From the NCBI GenBank assembly GCA_934565615.1, contig CAKTIH010000091.1, forward strand, positions 1-9,296: a stretch of DNA of 9,296 bases, in the 5' to 3' direction. The notes below the pieces were generated by a model. The model had not been told where the DNA came from. It worked only from the letters and a program-made list of their open reading frames with translations, and searched no databases. This DNA comes from an uncultured Oscillospiraceae bacterium. Its GTDB lineage: Bacteria; Bacillota; Clostridia; Oscillospirales; Oscillospiraceae. The number at the start of each line of letters is the position of its first letter. Position 1 is the stretch's first letter. The translations under genes were made by a program, and so were the position numbers. Of the stretch, positions 9,105-9,296 are shown one piece after another.

Positions 9105-9296
9105 ATGATCATTCAAGCAGAGCTGAGACGAAAACAATCCGAATACGAAGGCGAAGCCTGTATCGTGGACAAGGTCATTGAGTTGCCCGCCCAGCGATTT
9201 AAGGAGTTCAGTCATGCGTTGCTGGCGGATTATGACTTCATCGCAGAGAACAAAAATGTCATCCAGTACGATGCAGATTCCCGCCATTGTATGCTG
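9105..9296 (+). CDS. Hypothetical accessory protein (3' end cut by window edge)
   Basis: ATG at 9105 with AGGGAGG (9091-9097) seven bases upstream; 64 codons are open to the last base of the window. The product begins MIIQAELRRKQSEYEGE, continues with CIVDKVIELPAQRFKEF and then DYDFIAENKNVIQYD. It is charged and soluble. I recall similar short proteins from integrative elements of gut Clostridia, next to antirestriction and conjugation genes, but cannot confirm this or name a domain from sequence alone. GC content is lower than in rpoBC. Confidence 0.7.
   Translation, partial: MIIQAELRRKQSEYEGEACIVDKVIELPAQRFKEFSHALLADYDFIAENKNVIQYDADSRHCML

Noticed and set aside
8958..9287. Minus-strand frame of 109 codons over the two small right-end genes
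   Set aside because: The plus-strand frames have proper ribosome binding sites and ordinary protein composition; this one has no support.

Overview
The window looks like chromosomal DNA from an anaerobic gut-type Clostridia, probably Oscillospiraceae/Ruminococcaceae-like. That placement is an inference. It rests on Firmicutes-type RpoB and RpoC sequences, strong AGGAGG ribosome binding sites, sigma-A-type promoters, a CCA-encoding tRNA gene and GC-rich coding sequence next to AT-rich intergenic DNA. No taxonomic search was possible.

Layout. (1) Positions 1-6642, minus strand: the RNA polymerase operon. rpoB (beta subunit, complete) is followed by rpoC (beta-prime subunit, cut by the left edge just after the start of the trigger loop). 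Stop and start overlap by one base (TAATG). (2) Positions 6643-7025: a 383-bp divergent control region. It holds two tandem minus-strand promoters for rpoBC, a roughly 140-nt rpoB leader with a possible 15-codon leader peptide and hairpins, repeated CCTTGAC motifs, and one plus-strand promoter. (3) Positions 7026-8270, plus strand: a 414-residue multi-pass membrane protein, best read as a GT-C fold (Gpi18-like) glycosyltransferase, followed by an unusual perfect hairpin. (4) Positions 8340-8525: tRNA-Leu(GAG) with a full-consensus promoter. (5) Positions 8526-8929: a gene-free 404-bp stretch with five hairpins, three of them convincing intrinsic terminators, plus a degenerate inverted copy of the tRNA 3' arm. 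(6) Positions 8930-9296, plus strand: two small unrecognised genes, the second cut by the right edge, with the look of an accessory or mobile region.

Functionally, the left 70 percent is core transcription machinery. rpoB has its own promoters and the gene directly upstream is divergent, so the usual rplJ-rplL genes are not immediately upstream of rpoB. The membrane glycosyltransferase appears to be transcribed alone. The tRNA-Leu marks the change from core genome to possible accessory DNA. I see no clear new multi-gene system. The most interesting signals are the layered control region before rpoB, the extra segment inside RpoC, and the hairpin-dense junction after the tRNA.
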